A stretch of 64,000 bases of DNA from Flavobacterium sp. (GCF_004295795.1 NZ_SEBR01000003.1:170162-234161), one strand, 5' to 3'. Positions 54,338 through 63,825 are shown, counted from the first letter of the stretch. The notes: generated by a model from the letters alone, not told the origin. Numbers and translations are program-made.

Positions 54338-56089
54338 TTATTTTGTGTTGAGTTTGATTTGCAACTCGTCAAGTTGAGCCGGATTGATGTTCGAAGGCGC
54401 GTCAATCATCACGTCGCGACCCGAATTGTTCTTAGGGAAAGCGATAAAATCGCGGATCGTTTCCTGTCCGCCCAAAATTGCCACCAAACGGTCGAGTCCA
54501 AAGGCCAAACCACCGTGAGGCGGAGCGCCAAATTGGAATGCGTCCATCAAGAATCCGAATTGGTAACGCGCTTCTTCCTCAGTAAATCCGAGGTATTTGA
54601 ACATCAAAGCCTGCGTTTCTTTGTCATGGATACGGATCGAGCCGCCGCCAATCTCGTTTCCGTTCAAAACCATGTCGTAAGCATTGGCGCGAACTTTCCC
54701 CGGATCGGTTTCAAGCAAGTGCATGTCTTCTGGTTTTGGAGACGTGAACGGATGGTGCATCGCGTGATAACGTCCGCTTTCCTCGTCAAATTCCAACAAC
54801 GGGAAATCAACAACCCAAAGCGGTGCGAATTCGTCTGGTTTTCGCAAGCCCAAACGCGTGGCGAGTTCCATTCTCAAGGCCGAAAGTTGCGTTCTGGTCT
54901 TATCGGCTTTGCCCGACAAAATAAAGATCATGTCGCCGGCTTTGGCTCCGGTCGCTTTTGCCCAACTTGCCAAATCGTCCTGATCGTAGAATTTGTCCAC
55001 CGACGATTTGAAAGTGCCGTCCGCGTTGCATTTCACATAAACCATTCCGCTTGCGCCAACTTGAGGGCGTTTCACCCATTCGATCAAAGCGTCGATTTCT
55101 TTTCTCGTCATTTCGCCGCAATTCGGAGCCGCGATTCCCACGACAAGTTCAGCCGAATTGAAAACCGAAAACTCCTTTTGTTGCGCGACTTGATTCAGTT
55201 CCCCGAATTCCATCCCAAAACGAATGTCCGGCTTGTCGTTTCCGTACGTTTTCATCGCGTGATCGTACGTCATCCGCGGAAATTTGTCCACATCGATGCC
55301 TTTGATCTCTTTGAGAAGATGACGTGTCAAACCTTCAAAAGTGTCCAGAATATCTTCTTGCTCGACAAATGCCATTTCGCAGTCGATCTGTGTAAATTCA
55401 GGTTGTCTGTCGGCGCGCAAATCCTCGTCACGGAAACATTTCACGATCTGGAAATACTTGTCCATTCCGCCTACCATCAAAAGTTGCTTAAAGGTTTGGG
55501 GCGATTGCGGAAGAGCATAAAACTGTCCCGGATTCATGCGCGAAGGCACGACAAAATCGCGCGCACCTTCCGGAGTCGATTTAATAAGGTAAGGCGTTTC
55601 GATCTCGCAGAAATCCTTGCCCGAAAGGTAATTTCTTACGGCCATCGCAACTTTGTGGCGAAACAGCAAACTGTTCTTCACAGGATTTCTTCGGATGTCG
55701 ATATAGCGATATTTCATTCGCAGTTCCTCGCCTCCATCGGTTTCGTCCTCGATCGTGAATGGCGGCAAAAGTGCTTCGTTCAAAATGTTGAGTTCAGAAA
55801 CCAGGATTTCGATGTCGCCGGTGGCCATGTTCGGGTTTTTCGACTCGCGCTCGATCACTTTGCCTTTCACCTGGATCACGAATTCGCGACCCAACGAGCG
55901 TGCTTGTTCGAAAACGGCTTTGTCGGTGCGTTCCGAATCGAAAATAAGCTGCGTAATTCCGTATCGGTCGCGCAAATCTACCCACGACATAAAACCTTTG
56001 TCGCGCGATTTTTGCACCCAACCGGCGAGCGTAACCTCTGTATTGATGTGCGAGGCTTTGAGTTCCCCGCAGTTATGGCTTCTGTACAT
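54338..56089 (-). CDS. aspS: Aspartyl-tRNA synthetase
   Basis: 583 residues, bacterial-type class II enzyme that charges tRNA-Asp. N-terminal anticodon-binding OB domain (Y-R-S-H-N-C-G-E-L ... V-T-L-A-G-W-V), catalytic core with motif 2 [18 protein letters not shown], the GAD insertion domain, and motif 3 [13 protein letters not shown] 56089 is preferred over the in-frame ATG at 56128, which lies upstream of the -7 box TACTTTTG (56113-56106). The long opposite-strand open frame is a shadow. Confidence 0.97.
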   Translation of the reverse strand: MYRSHNCGELKASHINTEVTLAGWVQKSRDKGFMSWVDLRDRYGITQLIFDSERTDKAVFEQARSLGREFVIQVKGKVIERESKNPNMATGDIEILVSELNILNEALLPPFTIEDETDGGEELRMKYRYIDIRRNPVKNSLLFRHKVAMAVRNYLSGKDFCEIETPYLIKSTPEGARDFVVPSRMNPGQFYALPQSPQTFKQLLMVGGMDKYFQIVKCFRDEDLRADRQPEFTQIDCEMAFVEQEDILDTFEGLTRHLLKEIKGIDVDKFPRMTYDHAMKTYGNDKPDIRFGMEFGELNQVAQQKEFSVFNSAELVVGIAAPNCGEMTRKEIDALIEWVKRPQVGASGMVYVKCNADGTFKSSVDKFYDQDDLASWAKATGAKAGDMIFILSGKADKTRTQLSALRMELATRLGLRKPDEFAPLWVVDFPLLEFDEESGRYHAMHHPFTSPKPEDMHLLETDPGKVRANAYDMVLNGNEIGGGSIRIHDKETQALMFKYLGFTEEEARYQFGFLMDAFQFGAPPHGGLAFGLDRLVAILGGQETIRDFIAFPKNNSGRDVMIDAPSNINPAQLDELQIKLNTK

Positions 56090-56105
56090 TTTGAAAAATT
56101 TGGTG

Positions 56106-56113
56106 CAAAAGTA
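56106..56113 (-). promoter_or_regulatory. -7 box of aspS
   Basis: Minus strand TACTTTTG, 16 nt before the ATG. The 223-bp duplication begins at this box, so the region upstream of the promoter exists twice. Confidence 0.55.
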
Positions 56114-56557
56114 GCGAATATTGTGCAAAGTGGCGGTTTGCTTTTGGGCGGAATTTGAGCTTCTGTCGGAATCAGTTTTAACAAAAAGTACATTTTTTCT
56201 GTAACCGACATATTTCCAAAATCCCGATCTTACCTTCAGGGAAGGGGCCGGTGTTTATCCCTAAAAAATTCGGCGATGACTTGATTACAGAAAATCTGTA
56301 AAAAAGGTTAAATGTAAGTTTCTGAAAAAGCGACTAGCGAATATTATGCAAAGTGGCGGTTTGCTTCTGGGCGGAATTTGAGCTTCAGTCGGAATCAGTT
56401 TTAACAAAAAGTACATTTTTTCTGTAACCGACATATTTCCAAAATCCCGATCTTACCTTCAGGGAAGGGGCCGGTGTTTATCCCTACAAAATTCCGCGAT
56501 GACTTGATTACAGAAAATCTGTAAAAAAGGTTAAATGTAGGTGTCTGAAAAGCGACG
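56112..56557. repeat. 223-bp direct tandem duplication upstream of aspS
   Basis: The segment from 56112 (TAGCGAATATT...) is repeated from 56335 with an exact 223-bp offset and only scattered differences (for example TTGTGC/TTATGC, CTTTTGG/CTTCTGG, AAAAAATTCGG/ACAAAATTCCG). Each copy ends with the palindrome TACAGAAAATCTGTA and an A tract (56286-56300 and 56509-56523). Confidence 0.93.
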
Positions 56558-56581
56558 TCCGATCGTTCTTTCTGACGTTTA

Positions 56582-56733
56582 TTTTTAGGAGCAAAATCCC
56601 GCTGCCCGCTTCTAGCTTTCTTGCAAACGCCGGTTTTTTCTACGGCTGAGGCGAGCTTCCTGCGGTCGCTGCCACAGCCGTGAAAAACCAAGCCGTTTCC
56701 GGCAAAAGGCTAACCGCTTGCATCGGGGCTATT
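56582..56733 (-). repeat. Structured intergenic repeat, family I, copy B
   Basis: Read on the minus strand it begins AAATAGCCCCGATGCAAGCG and ends AGCGGGATTTTGCTCCTAA, nearly identical to copy A. The inner stem (GGTTTTTC-ACGGCTG-T-GGC with GCC-T-CAGCCGT-A-GAAAAAACC) differs in sequence from copy A yet remains paired; the loop AGCGACC-GCA-GGAAGCTC is identical. Confidence 0.75.
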
Positions 56734-56791
56734 TCCAGTTCGACAATCAATATTCGTTATTCATTGTTCGTTGTTCTATTCAAATCCCATC

Positions 56792-56810
56792 CCGATAGCT
56801 GTCGGGACTA
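56792..56810. repeat. Palindrome TCCCGATAGCTGTCGGGA-like
   Basis: CCCGATAGCTGTCGGG, a near-perfect 16-bp palindrome in gene-free DNA. Confidence 0.55.
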
Positions 56811-56906
56811 ATTCCACCCAACTGACACCGCAACCAAAATCCAAATCTCAAGTCTAAATCGCAAAAGTTCCGATCACGATGCAAATGCGTCTGTTGTCCA
56901 TCAGTC

Positions 56907-56950
56907 TCATCTATCCGTCTTTCATCTATCCGTCTTTCATCTATTATCTC
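56907..56950. repeat. 15-bp tandem repeat
   Basis: CCGTCTTTCATCTAT occurs twice in tandem at 56915-56944 with a partial third copy before it; no gene. Confidence 0.7.
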
Positions 56951-57031
56951 GCAAAGACTTTTTTCCCAAAACGAAATCACCAAATCATATTAAACACTAT
57001 TTTTACGTCTCTGTAAAAAATCCAACAACAT

Positions 57032-58012
57032 ATGAAGAAACTAGTATTAGGTCTGTTTCTGGCTTCCGCGGCAATGTATGCTCAGGAAACCAAAGTGAAA
57101 TTCGCCGCCGAGATCGCCAATCGCAACTCCGATTCCATTGTGATCGCAGGCCGTAATTTCAAAAAAGTCATCAAAGGAAAAGACGGAAAATTCTCCGATA
57201 CATTCGAAGCGCCACAAGGTTTTTACAACTTGGGAGACGGCGTGGAAACGACACAACTTTACCTTACTCCGGGCTCGGACATCAAATTGAAGATGGACGC
57301 CAAAATGTTTGATGAAACCATCAAATACACAGGAAAAGGTGCTGCCGAGAGCAACATTTTGGCTTATTTGGCACTTGAACAGGAAAAATTGGAGCCGCTA
57401 ATGGAGAAAGGCGACCAACAAGGATTTTTGGCCGGGTTCGATAAATTGTCCGCTGACGTAGCTTCCAAACTCGCCAACAAAGAGGTGAACGAGCAATTCC
57501 GTACGCAAATGACGGCCGGTTTGGCGCAAAACAAAGCCAGTTTGCAAAAAATGTTCGATGCCAAAGCGGCTCAGGCAAAACTCGTCGGAACGGCTTCTCC
57601 TGATTTCGAATACGAAAACCACAAAGGCGGAAAGACAAAACTTTCAGCGATGAAAGGAAAATATGTCTATATCGACACTTGGGCAACTTGGTGCGGACCG
57701 TGTAGAGCCGAAATCCCAAGCTTGAAAAAAGTGGAGGAAAAATACCACGGCAAAAACATCGAGTTCGTAAGTGTTTCTATCGATGCCCAAAAAGATCACG
57801 ACAAATGGAAGAATTTCGTATCTGAAAAACAACTCGGCGGCACTCAAGTAATGGCTGACAAAGACTGGAATTCAGACTGGGCTGTCGCTTTCGGAATCCA
57901 ATCGATCCCGCGTTTCATCCTTATTGGACCAGACGGAAAAGTTGTCGATGCCGATGCACCGCGTCCATCCGACCCAACTTTGGTCGCCAAATTGGATACT
58001 TTGGTGAAATAA
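57032..58012 (+). CDS. Exported TlpA/ResA-type thioredoxin-like protein
   Basis: 326 residues. Signal peptide 1-17 (M-Y-A-Q), an N-terminal beta-rich domain (about 20-100) like the DUF4369 domain that precedes many Bacteroidetes thioredoxins, a helical linker, then a TlpA-type thioredoxin fold from about 188 with W-C-G-P-C at 220-224 and the cis-proline in S-I-P-R-F. Acts in the periplasm as a disulfide reductase, perhaps in cytochrome maturation. Monocistronic, with a terminator after it. Confidence 0.9.
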   Translation: MKKLVLGLFLASAAMYAQETKVKFAAEIANRNSDSIVIAGRNFKKVIKGKDGKFSDTFEAPQGFYNLGDGVETTQLYLTPGSDIKLKMDAKMFDETIKYTGKGAAESNILAYLALEQEKLEPLMEKGDQQGFLAGFDKLSADVASKLANKEVNEQFRTQMTAGLAQNKASLQKMFDAKAAQAKLVGTASPDFEYENHKGGKTKLSAMKGKYVYIDTWATWCGPCRAEIPSLKKVEEKYHGKNIEFVSVSIDAQKDHDKWKNFVSEKQLGGTQVMADKDWNSDWAVAFGIQSIPRFILIGPDGKVVDADAPRPSDPTLVAKLDTLVK

Positions 58013-58042
58013 AAAATCGGAGTAATTTTTTTCGAATAACGG

Positions 58043-58069
58043 AAACCCGGCGTAAATGCTGGGTTTTTT
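58043..58069 (+). terminator. Terminator after the thioredoxin-like gene
   Basis: AAACCCGGC pairs with GCTGGGTTT (one G-U) around GTAAAT, followed by T residues. Confidence 0.85.
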
Positions 58070-58119
58070 GTTTTCCAATGTTAAGTTTTATTCAATGTTA
58101 CCAAATTGTTAAGCAAAAG

Positions 58120-58151
58120 TTTGGTTAGTGTAAAGTGGTTCTCTATTTTTG
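58120..58151 (+). promoter_or_regulatory. Promoter of the MORN-type protein gene
   Basis: TTTG (58120-58123), 20-nt spacer, TATTTTTG (58144-58151). The ATG at 58240 lies 88 nt downstream, an unusually long leader for this genome. Confidence 0.72.
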
Positions 58152-58239
58152 TTTCAGATTGAATATTAACCACGAATTCTTTCACACGTTTCCCATAGAC
58201 TTGAGAATGTTGCAAAGAATTCCCAAAAAACCTACTATA

Positions 58240-58581
58240 ATGAAAAAGTACTTTATTGCAGCGGCTATGTTGGTTTCGGCTTTTGTTTCAGCACAAGAAA
58301 AAGAGCCAAAGCTCGAGGCTGTCGGCCAAATGGTTAAAGCTACCTATTTCCACGATAACGGACAGATTGCCCAACAAGGATATTTCAAGGAAGGCAAAGC
58401 CGAAGGTAAATGGATTTCCTACGACGCTACCGGAAACAAGAAAGCAATGGGAGAATACACGAACGGTGAAAAAACCGGAAAGTGGTTCTTCTGGAACGAG
58501 AAATCATTGAGCGAAGTCGATTACTCTGGCAGCCGCGTTTCGGCGGTTCACAGCTGGAATCAGGCAGTAGCGAAAAACTAA
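58240..58581 (+). CDS. Exported MORN-repeat protein, YwqK/antitoxin-like
   Basis: 113 residues. Signal peptide 1-18 (F-V-S-A-Q). The rest holds MORN-variant repeats: Y-F-H-D-N-G-Q-I-A-Q-Q-G-Y-F-K-E-G-K-A-E-G-K-W and Y-T-N-G-E-K-T-G-K-W. Often annotated as toxin-antitoxin YwqK family, but no toxin is adjacent and it is exported, so a structural or signalling role is as likely. ATG 58240 begins the signal peptide; the 35-codon upstream extension lies within the leader. Confidence 0.82.
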   Translation: MKKYFIAAAMLVSAFVSAQEKEPKLEAVGQMVKATYFHDNGQIAQQGYFKEGKAEGKWISYDATGNKKAMGEYTNGEKTGKWFFWNEKSLSEVDYSGSRVSAVHSWNQAVAKN

Positions 58582-58601
58582 TAGTATTTGTAAACAAGAA
58601 C

Positions 58602-58629
58602 AAGGCTGTCCGATTGGGCAGCCTTTTTT
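58602..58629. terminator. Bidirectional terminator
   Basis: AAGGCTGTCC and GGGCAGCCTT form a hairpin followed by T residues, between the MORN-type gene and the convergent membrane-protein gene. Confidence 0.75.
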
Positions 58630-58631
58630 AG

Positions 58632-60191
58632 TTACGAAAGTTGTGTCCGTTGGGATTTCTTGGTTCGCAAGAAAGAATAAAGGCCAAGCAACGAAAGCCC
58701 GATCCAAAGCACGTCGACGAAAAACATCGAGAACATGTCGTTCGAAAGCGCTTTCCAGAACCAATTTCCGGTTGCGACTCCGTTTGCGATCGGAACCAAA
58801 AATCCGAGAATGCTTCCCAAAAGCAAATTGTATTTCGTGGTGAACGCGAGACTTCTTTTCAACAAGAATCCAATTACGAGCAAAAGCCATCCGATGAAAT
58901 AGAAGCTGTAAAGGAACGTCATATCCGCGGCAGCGTAAAGCTTAACGGCGAGGAAAGTCGCGGCCGTAATCGGAAACATCGTCATCGAAATCGCGAGATA
59001 AATTCTTACGACAGCGTTGTTGAAACGGCGTTTTTTCTCGTCCAATTTCTTTTTGTCACGCGCCACAAGCCAAAGCATCACGCCCGAAATGATCACGAAA
59101 CAAGTGATGAGTCCGAAGATAAAACTCACGATTTTCATCGAGTAACCCGCATAATCGCCGTAGTGCAATTTGTACAGTAAATTTCGCGTCGTATCGAGAT
59201 ACGAAGTCGTTTCGTAAGGATCTTGTTTTGCCAGGATTTTTCCGTCAGAATCAAAAACGACACGGCCGACGCTTGACATTTTCTGGGATTTGTCCAGCAT
59301 TCCTTTAGCGATAATCCGCATGTTCGCGTCTCCGTAATGCTGAATTTCCAACGCCGTCAGGTGAAAATCGGGAAATTGGGCTTCGGCAGTTTTGGCCAGC
59401 GCGTCCATATCGGGCAAAGCCGAAATGCGTTTGTTGGCAAATTCGACCCTGTGGTTCATGTAACCCAAATCGGCGTAAAGTTTTTCAGAATCGCCTCCGT
59501 AGAACAATCCGACACTTGGCGCGACAAGGAAAATGTTGATCAGGAAAAAAGCTCCGGTCAACGCATAGACGAACTGAAACGGCAATCCTATCATTCCCAA
59601 AGCCGTATGAGCGTCGGTCCACAACGTCTTGAGTTTCTCTTTCGGACGGAAAGTGTAAAAGTGGGAAACGATCTTTTTCCAATGTACCAAAACGCCGGTG
59701 ATGATCGCGAAAAGGAAGAACAAAGCCGTGAATCCGGCGAGGTAATAGCCATACGGATAAGGGATTTGCGCCAGAAAATGCAGTCGGTACAAGAATTCGC
59801 CCAACGCATAACCTTCTTCGTAAGTCTGGAATTTCGATTTTCGGGCGTCAAAATAAACATATTCGTGAATGCGCGCTTTCTTGTCAGCCAGCGAATCCGA
59901 CGTCGGATCCATGTGCGCCACGATGAAATTTTCGGCATAAGGACGCGAGAATTCCACCGTTCGGCCTTGCATGACGAATGCCGTATCCAACGTGAAAAGT
60001 GTCTTCTTGAAATTGGCAGTCGGCAAAAGATATTCGTTGTCAGCCGCCGATTGGTTGTGTTGCCAATTGTTGATGTCGTCCCGGAAAAACGCGAACGATC
60101 CGGCGAAGAAAATCACGAACAAAACCGCACTGATCACGATGCCGCTCACGGTGTGAAGGTGGAAGAAAATATTGTACTTGCGGTTTTCCAT
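58632..60191 (-). CDS. PepSY-associated membrane protein, iron-uptake type
   Basis: 519 residues. Several membrane helices (near residues 15-35, 160-180, 215-235, 360-380 and four at the C-terminus) surrounding PepSY-like periplasmic parts, with L-H-T-V-S-G, L-H-F-L and L-H-Y-G-D histidine motifs typical of the PiuB/ferric-siderophore reductase-like family. Probably reduces ferric siderophore or anchors its uptake in the inner membrane. Begins one base after the small gene at 60193, in an operon with the TonB receptor. Start 60191 (M-E-N-R-K-Y) is chosen over the in-frame extension. Confidence 0.85.
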   Translation of the reverse strand: MENRKYNIFFHLHTVSGIVISAVLFVIFFAGSFAFFRDDINNWQHNQSAADNEYLLPTANFKKTLFTLDTAFVMQGRTVEFSRPYAENFIVAHMDPTSDSLADKKARIHEYVYFDARKSKFQTYEEGYALGEFLYRLHFLAQIPYPYGYYLAGFTALFFLFAIITGVLVHWKKIVSHFYTFRPKEKLKTLWTDAHTALGMIGLPFQFVYALTGAFFLINIFLVAPSVGLFYGGDSEKLYADLGYMNHRVEFANKRISALPDMDALAKTAEAQFPDFHLTALEIQHYGDANMRIIAKGMLDKSQKMSSVGRVVFDSDGKILAKQDPYETTSYLDTTRNLLYKLHYGDYAGYSMKIVSFIFGLITCFVIISGVMLWLVARDKKKLDEKKRRFNNAVVRIYLAISMTMFPITAATFLAVKLYAAADMTFLYSFYFIGWLLLVIGFLLKRSLAFTTKYNLLLGSILGFLVPIANGVATGNWFWKALSNDMFSMFFVDVLWIGLSLLGLYSFLRTKKSQRTQLS

Positions 60192-60192
60192 G

Positions 60193-60486
60193 TCAGATAG
60201 TGTAAATGGTTCCGGCGTAAGTGATAGCGCCAAAAATCAGGCTTAGAACGAGATAAAGCGCCCACATTTTCCATCCGCTTTTGGCGATGAAAGTCACGAT
60301 CATGAGCGTTACCCACATCAAAAATCCGGTGTAGGCCGTCGTGATCAAAACCGTCGGACGGTCGAACCACGCGATAAACATCATGTGAAAAGTGAGCGTC
60401 ACGAAATAACTGCCGAGAATCGCGGCCGAAATCTTGGCGAATCTTGGCCAAAAAGCCGGAGTGAGGTATTTAGGATTTGCTGGCAT
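60193..60486 (-). CDS. Small membrane protein, siderophore operon
   Basis: 97 residues with three predicted helices (I-S-A-A-I-L-G-S-Y-F-V-T, T-A-Y-T-G-F-L-M-W, L-Y-L-V-L-S-L-I-F-G). It is abutted by the two neighbouring genes (1 nt and 0 nt gaps), so one message. Resembles small proteins of PepSY/iron operons in Bacteroidetes; no activity known. Confidence 0.75.
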   Translation of the reverse strand: MPANPKYLTPAFWPRFAKISAAILGSYFVTLTFHMMFIAWFDRPTVLITTAYTGFLMWVTLMIVTFIAKSGWKMWALYLVLSLIFGAITYAGTIYTI

Positions 60487-60822
60487 TTAGACGAGGTTTG
60501 ACATTTCCACAACAAACAAAAACACAAAAACGATCAAAGCCGTTTTGAGGTTCAGGATTTTTAGAGGCGACAAAAGTACGACAAGACTCGCCACGGTCAT
60601 CAGGATCACGAAAAACATAAAGCTTCCGGCGCCGATGCCTTTCTGCATGATTACGAGCATCAGTGAAGCAACCAACAGCAAAAGTCCGCCTGTCTTGGCG
60701 TTTGCCGAATTGCTGCGAAACCAAAGTTCGAGTTTCGAATCGCCTGTCAAAATCGCTTTCGCGGATGTGTTGTATCCGGCCAAAAAACCCAAAAACGCCA
60801 AAAATGTTCCAATCGTGATCAT
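60487..60822 (-). CDS. Small membrane protein, DUF3325-like candidate
   Basis: 111 residues, about four helices. Follows the TonB receptor gene by 75 nt and directly abuts the next small gene. Size, G-F-L-A-G-Y-N-T-S motif and position resemble the small membrane proteins that sit between TonB siderophore receptors and PepSY proteins. Family name is tentative. Confidence 0.7.
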   Translation of the reverse strand: MITIGTFLAFLGFLAGYNTSAKAILTGDSKLELWFRSNSANAKTGGLLLLVASLMLVIMQKGIGAGSFMFFVILMTVASLVVLLSPLKILNLKTALIVFVFLFVVEMSNLV

Positions 60823-60897
60823 AGAAATTCCTGTATTTACGTCAGCGCGAAAGCCCCGACGCGAATCGAGGCCTTGGCATAACTAACCAAATTTGCA

Positions 60898-63447
60898 TTA
60901 AAAATTATAAGAAACTCCGGCCGAGAACACGCGAGGGCGTTGCGGACTGATCGTCGACCAACCTTTGTAATATTCTTCGTCGGTCAAATTGTCGAGTTTC
61001 AGGTTGATAGTGAAATCAGATTTCTGGTAAAAAATCGATGCGTTCAACACTGTATATTCCGGCAGGTAGAGCGTTCCGGCCAAATTTCTGTTCATGATCG
61101 CGTTCTTGCTTCCGTAGTTCAAACCGAATCCGGCGCCAAGTCCTTGCAGTTTTCCTGCTGTCAGACGATAGCTCGCCCAAAGGTTCGCCAAGTTGCGCGG
61201 ACCGGCACTTTCCGGACGTCGTCCCAGGAAATCTGCATCGCCTTCCTCGAGTCGGCTGTCGTTGTAGCTGTAACCGGCCAAGATGTTCAAACCGTCGATT
61301 GGATTTGCGGTGATGCTGGCTTCGAAGCCTTTGTTGCGTTGTTTTCCGTTCTGAACGTTGATCTGGTCAGGGAAAAGTGTTCCGTTGTCGACGTAGGTCA
61401 AATAAACGCGGTCGTCAACCTGAATGTCGTAATAGCTTACCGTGGCGGTCAAACGATCGCTGAATCCGTTCAATTTTACACCGAATTCAAATTGGTTGGC
61501 GTGCTCCGGGTCGAACGAACGCCCGACGTTTGCTCCGTTTACGACGTCATTTACACCAACGACATTCGTGAATCCGTTCATGTAATTGGCGAAAATGGCC
61601 ACTTTGTCCTGAATCGGTTGGTAAACCACACCGAATTTTGGAGAGAAAGCCGTTTGGTTGTGATCGTCAGATGTTGTCGTGATATCGCCTTTATTGCTGA
61701 AACGGTCGGCGCGAAGACTTGCCATGACAGACAAATTCGGCATAAAGTAAAAGATGTTCGAAGCATAAGCCGAGAAAACTTCTTGTTTCGTGCGGTAAGG
61801 ATTCGTGCTTGGATTCTGCGGGAAGCCAGGGAAAACCGCCAAAGCAGCGATTCCGGCATCGGCACCATCTTGTGTCAAAACGCCCGTGTCGTCTGGCGTC
61901 GAACTCATCGGAATACTATACAAAGCGTTCAAAGTAGGAGCGAAAGCCGCGAAATAAGTCGGATCGACACCGATGTTTACAAAGCCGTGGGCGCCGTAAC
62001 CTGTGCTGTTGTCGATCGTATTAAGATTCAAATATTCGACACCACCGATGAATTTGTTCTTCACAAAGCCGATGTTGTATTCGCCGATGAAATTCTGTTG
62101 CACGTCCAATCCGACTTTTTCGTAATTCTGACGACTTGTGTAACGCGCAAAGATTGAACCCTGTGTAATTTCTGGTTGACCTTGGGCGACAAGTTGTGCA
62201 GAAATGGTGGACGTTCCTTCGTACAGGTAGGAATAATAACCTTCCGAACGCGACGATGAACGCGAAACAGCCGTTTGTGACGTCCATTTGTCATTGATCT
62301 TGTACGACATGATTCCTTGAAGGTTGAACGTGGGCGTTTCCATATAAAGGTCGTTGCTCGTGTAAGAGCGCTCGTTGTCATAACCGAGTTCCGCTACGGA
62401 ATTGTAGCGCAAAACCGAGCCGCGGTCTGGAAACAACATGGTTTGGTTGGTCGATTTTCCGTTGAAGAATTCCGTGTTCACGAAGAACGAAAGTTTGTCG
62501 CTATGGTTGTAAGTGAACGACGGCGCGATAAAAACCGAACGTTTGAAACCGGCATCCTGAAAACTTGCCTCGCTATGGTAAGCGGCGTTGATCCTCGCGG
62601 CAGCTTTTCCCGCTGAACCGATTGGATTGTTTACATCAAGTGTCACGCGGTTCAAACCATAAGTTCCGCCTATGTAAGAAACAGACCCGCCAAAAGTGCT
62701 GTAAGGACGTTTCGTGGTCACGTTGATCAAACCTCCGTAAGAAATTAGAGAGCTTCCGAAAAGCGTTCCGGATGGACCTTTCACAACTTCGATGCGCTCG
62801 ACGTTCGCCGGATCAGGGCTTCCGTTCGTAAGCGATGGAAGTCCGTTGGCCATCGTCGGCTGAACCGCGAACCCGCGAAGCGAGAAGTAACCCGCACCGT
62901 CTCCGCCGCGACCTGTGGATTCCCACAATTTGTCGATTCCAGGTGCATTTTTCAACGCGTCGTCGAAGTTGGTGATGTTTTGTTCTTTCAAGACTTCGGC
63001 CGAAATCGTGTTGTAAACCTGCGGATTCTCGATGTCTTTCAAAGGCATTTTCGAAACCACGGCGCTTTCCTTGCGCATGAATTTGTTCACTTTGTGGCCT
63101 TCGATGGTCACGTCTTCCAATTGCTCGCTGGAAGAAACCAGTTCGAAGTTTTCGACGATTTCAGATCCGGCTTCGACCGTGACGTTTTTTTCTTTTGTGC
63201 CGAATCCGACAAGGGAAACGCGCAAAACGTAATTTCCGGGTTTGATGTTCTTGATTTCGAAGTTTCCGGCTTGATCCGTAACCGTTCCGATTTGCGTGTT
63301 TTTGAGCACCACAGAAACGTTGTCAGCAGTCACGCCTGTACCAAGTGAAACTTGTCCCTTGATCGTCGCCGTTTGAGCAGAGCCTGTGGCAGCAAAGCAC
63401 ATAACCGACAAGACGAAAAGGAAATGTTTGAGTGAAATAGATTTCAT
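60898..63447 (-). CDS. TonB-dependent siderophore receptor
   Basis: 849 residues, outer membrane. Signal peptide about 1-24 (A-T-G-S-A-Q); carboxypeptidase-regulatory-like domain at about 25-105 (I-K-G-Q-V-S-L-G-T-G); plug domain from about 125 (D-D-A-L-K-N-A-P-G-I-D and I-E-V-V-K-G-P-S-G-T-L-F-G-S); beta-barrel ending in F849 (V-S-Y-N-F). The plug and the barrel end (R-P-R-V-F-S-A-G-V-S-Y-N-F) match FhuA/FpvA-like ferric siderophore receptors rather than SusC. First gene of the iron-uptake operon. ATG 63447 is 20 nt after the -7 box. Confidence 0.93.
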   Translation of the reverse strand: MKSISLKHFLFVLSVMCFAATGSAQTATIKGQVSLGTGVTADNVSVVLKNTQIGTVTDQAGNFEIKNIKPGNYVLRVSLVGFGTKEKNVTVEAGSEIVENFELVSSSEQLEDVTIEGHKVNKFMRKESAVVSKMPLKDIENPQVYNTISAEVLKEQNITNFDDALKNAPGIDKLWESTGRGGDGAGYFSLRGFAVQPTMANGLPSLTNGSPDPANVERIEVVKGPSGTLFGSSLISYGGLINVTTKRPYSTFGGSVSYIGGTYGLNRVTLDVNNPIGSAGKAAARINAAYHSEASFQDAGFKRSVFIAPSFTYNHSDKLSFFVNTEFFNGKSTNQTMLFPDRGSVLRYNSVAELGYDNERSYTSNDLYMETPTFNLQGIMSYKINDKWTSQTAVSRSSSRSEGYYSYLYEGTSTISAQLVAQGQPEITQGSIFARYTSRQNYEKVGLDVQQNFIGEYNIGFVKNKFIGGVEYLNLNTIDNSTGYGAHGFVNIGVDPTYFAAFAPTLNALYSIPMSSTPDDTGVLTQDGADAGIAALAVFPGFPQNPSTNPYRTKQEVFSAYASNIFYFMPNLSVMASLRADRFSNKGDITTTSDDHNQTAFSPKFGVVYQPIQDKVAIFANYMNGFTNVVGVNDVVNGANVGRSFDPEHANQFEFGVKLNGFSDRLTATVSYYDIQVDDRVYLTYVDNGTLFPDQINVQNGKQRNKGFEASITANPIDGLNILAGYSYNDSRLEEGDADFLGRRPESAGPRNLANLWASYRLTAGKLQGLGAGFGLNYGSKNAIMNRNLAGTLYLPEYTVLNASIFYQKSDFTINLKLDNLTDEEYYKGWSTISPQRPRVFSAGVSYNF

Positions 63448-63467
63448 GAGGTTTAATTTTTCGAGTG

Positions 63468-63498
63468 CAAAACTAAAACCCGAATCCCATTTCAGCAA
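63468..63498 (-). promoter_or_regulatory. Promoter of the siderophore-uptake operon
   Basis: Minus strand: TTG (63498-63496), 20-nt spacer, TAGTTTTG (63475-63468). Confidence 0.7.
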
Positions 63499-63506
63499 GT
63501 TTATTT

Positions 63507-63523
63507 TTATTTATTCTAAATAA
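63507..63523. promoter_or_regulatory. Palindromic operator next to the siderophore promoter, possible Fur box
   Basis: TTATTTA-TTC-TAAATAA is a perfect 7-bp inverted repeat that starts 8 nt upstream of the -33 element. Its position, A/T content and the gene controlled suggest an iron-responsive (Fur-like) site. Confidence 0.5.
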
Positions 63524-63671
63524 GATAGAAATATGTTTATTTTTTTATAATCTGATATTTTTTTAACCGATTAAAGAGAAATTCAAAAATCATATCTTAA
63601 AAACCTGTGTGTTTTCTTTTTGATTTTGGGATTTTTGCTCTTTTTTGGCGTAACGTTTTTTGTAAAATTTA

Positions 63672-63825
63672 TTTTTTGAGCTTTTTCCGGCTGACTGGCA
63701 CTAGCTTTTTTGCAAAAACCGGTTTTTCTATGGCTTGAAACGAGCTTCCGTTGGTCGCTGTTTCAAGTCAAGAAAAATTCGGTTTTTTCTGCAAAAGGCT
63801 AGTTGCCGTCATCCGGGCTATTTCT
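63672..63825 (-). repeat. Structured intergenic repeat, family I, copy C
   Basis: Minus strand: begins AAATAGCCCGGATG and ends AGCCGGAAAAAGCTC. More diverged than A and B. The loop AGCGACC-AAC-GGAAGCTC is kept, and CTTGAAAC/GTTTCAAG plus TTTTTC/GAAAAA form the new stem. Confidence 0.7.

Noticed and set aside
54359..56158. 599-codon plus-strand open frame
   Set aside because: Exactly opposite aspS; its peptide has no domain and arises from codon bias of the real gene.
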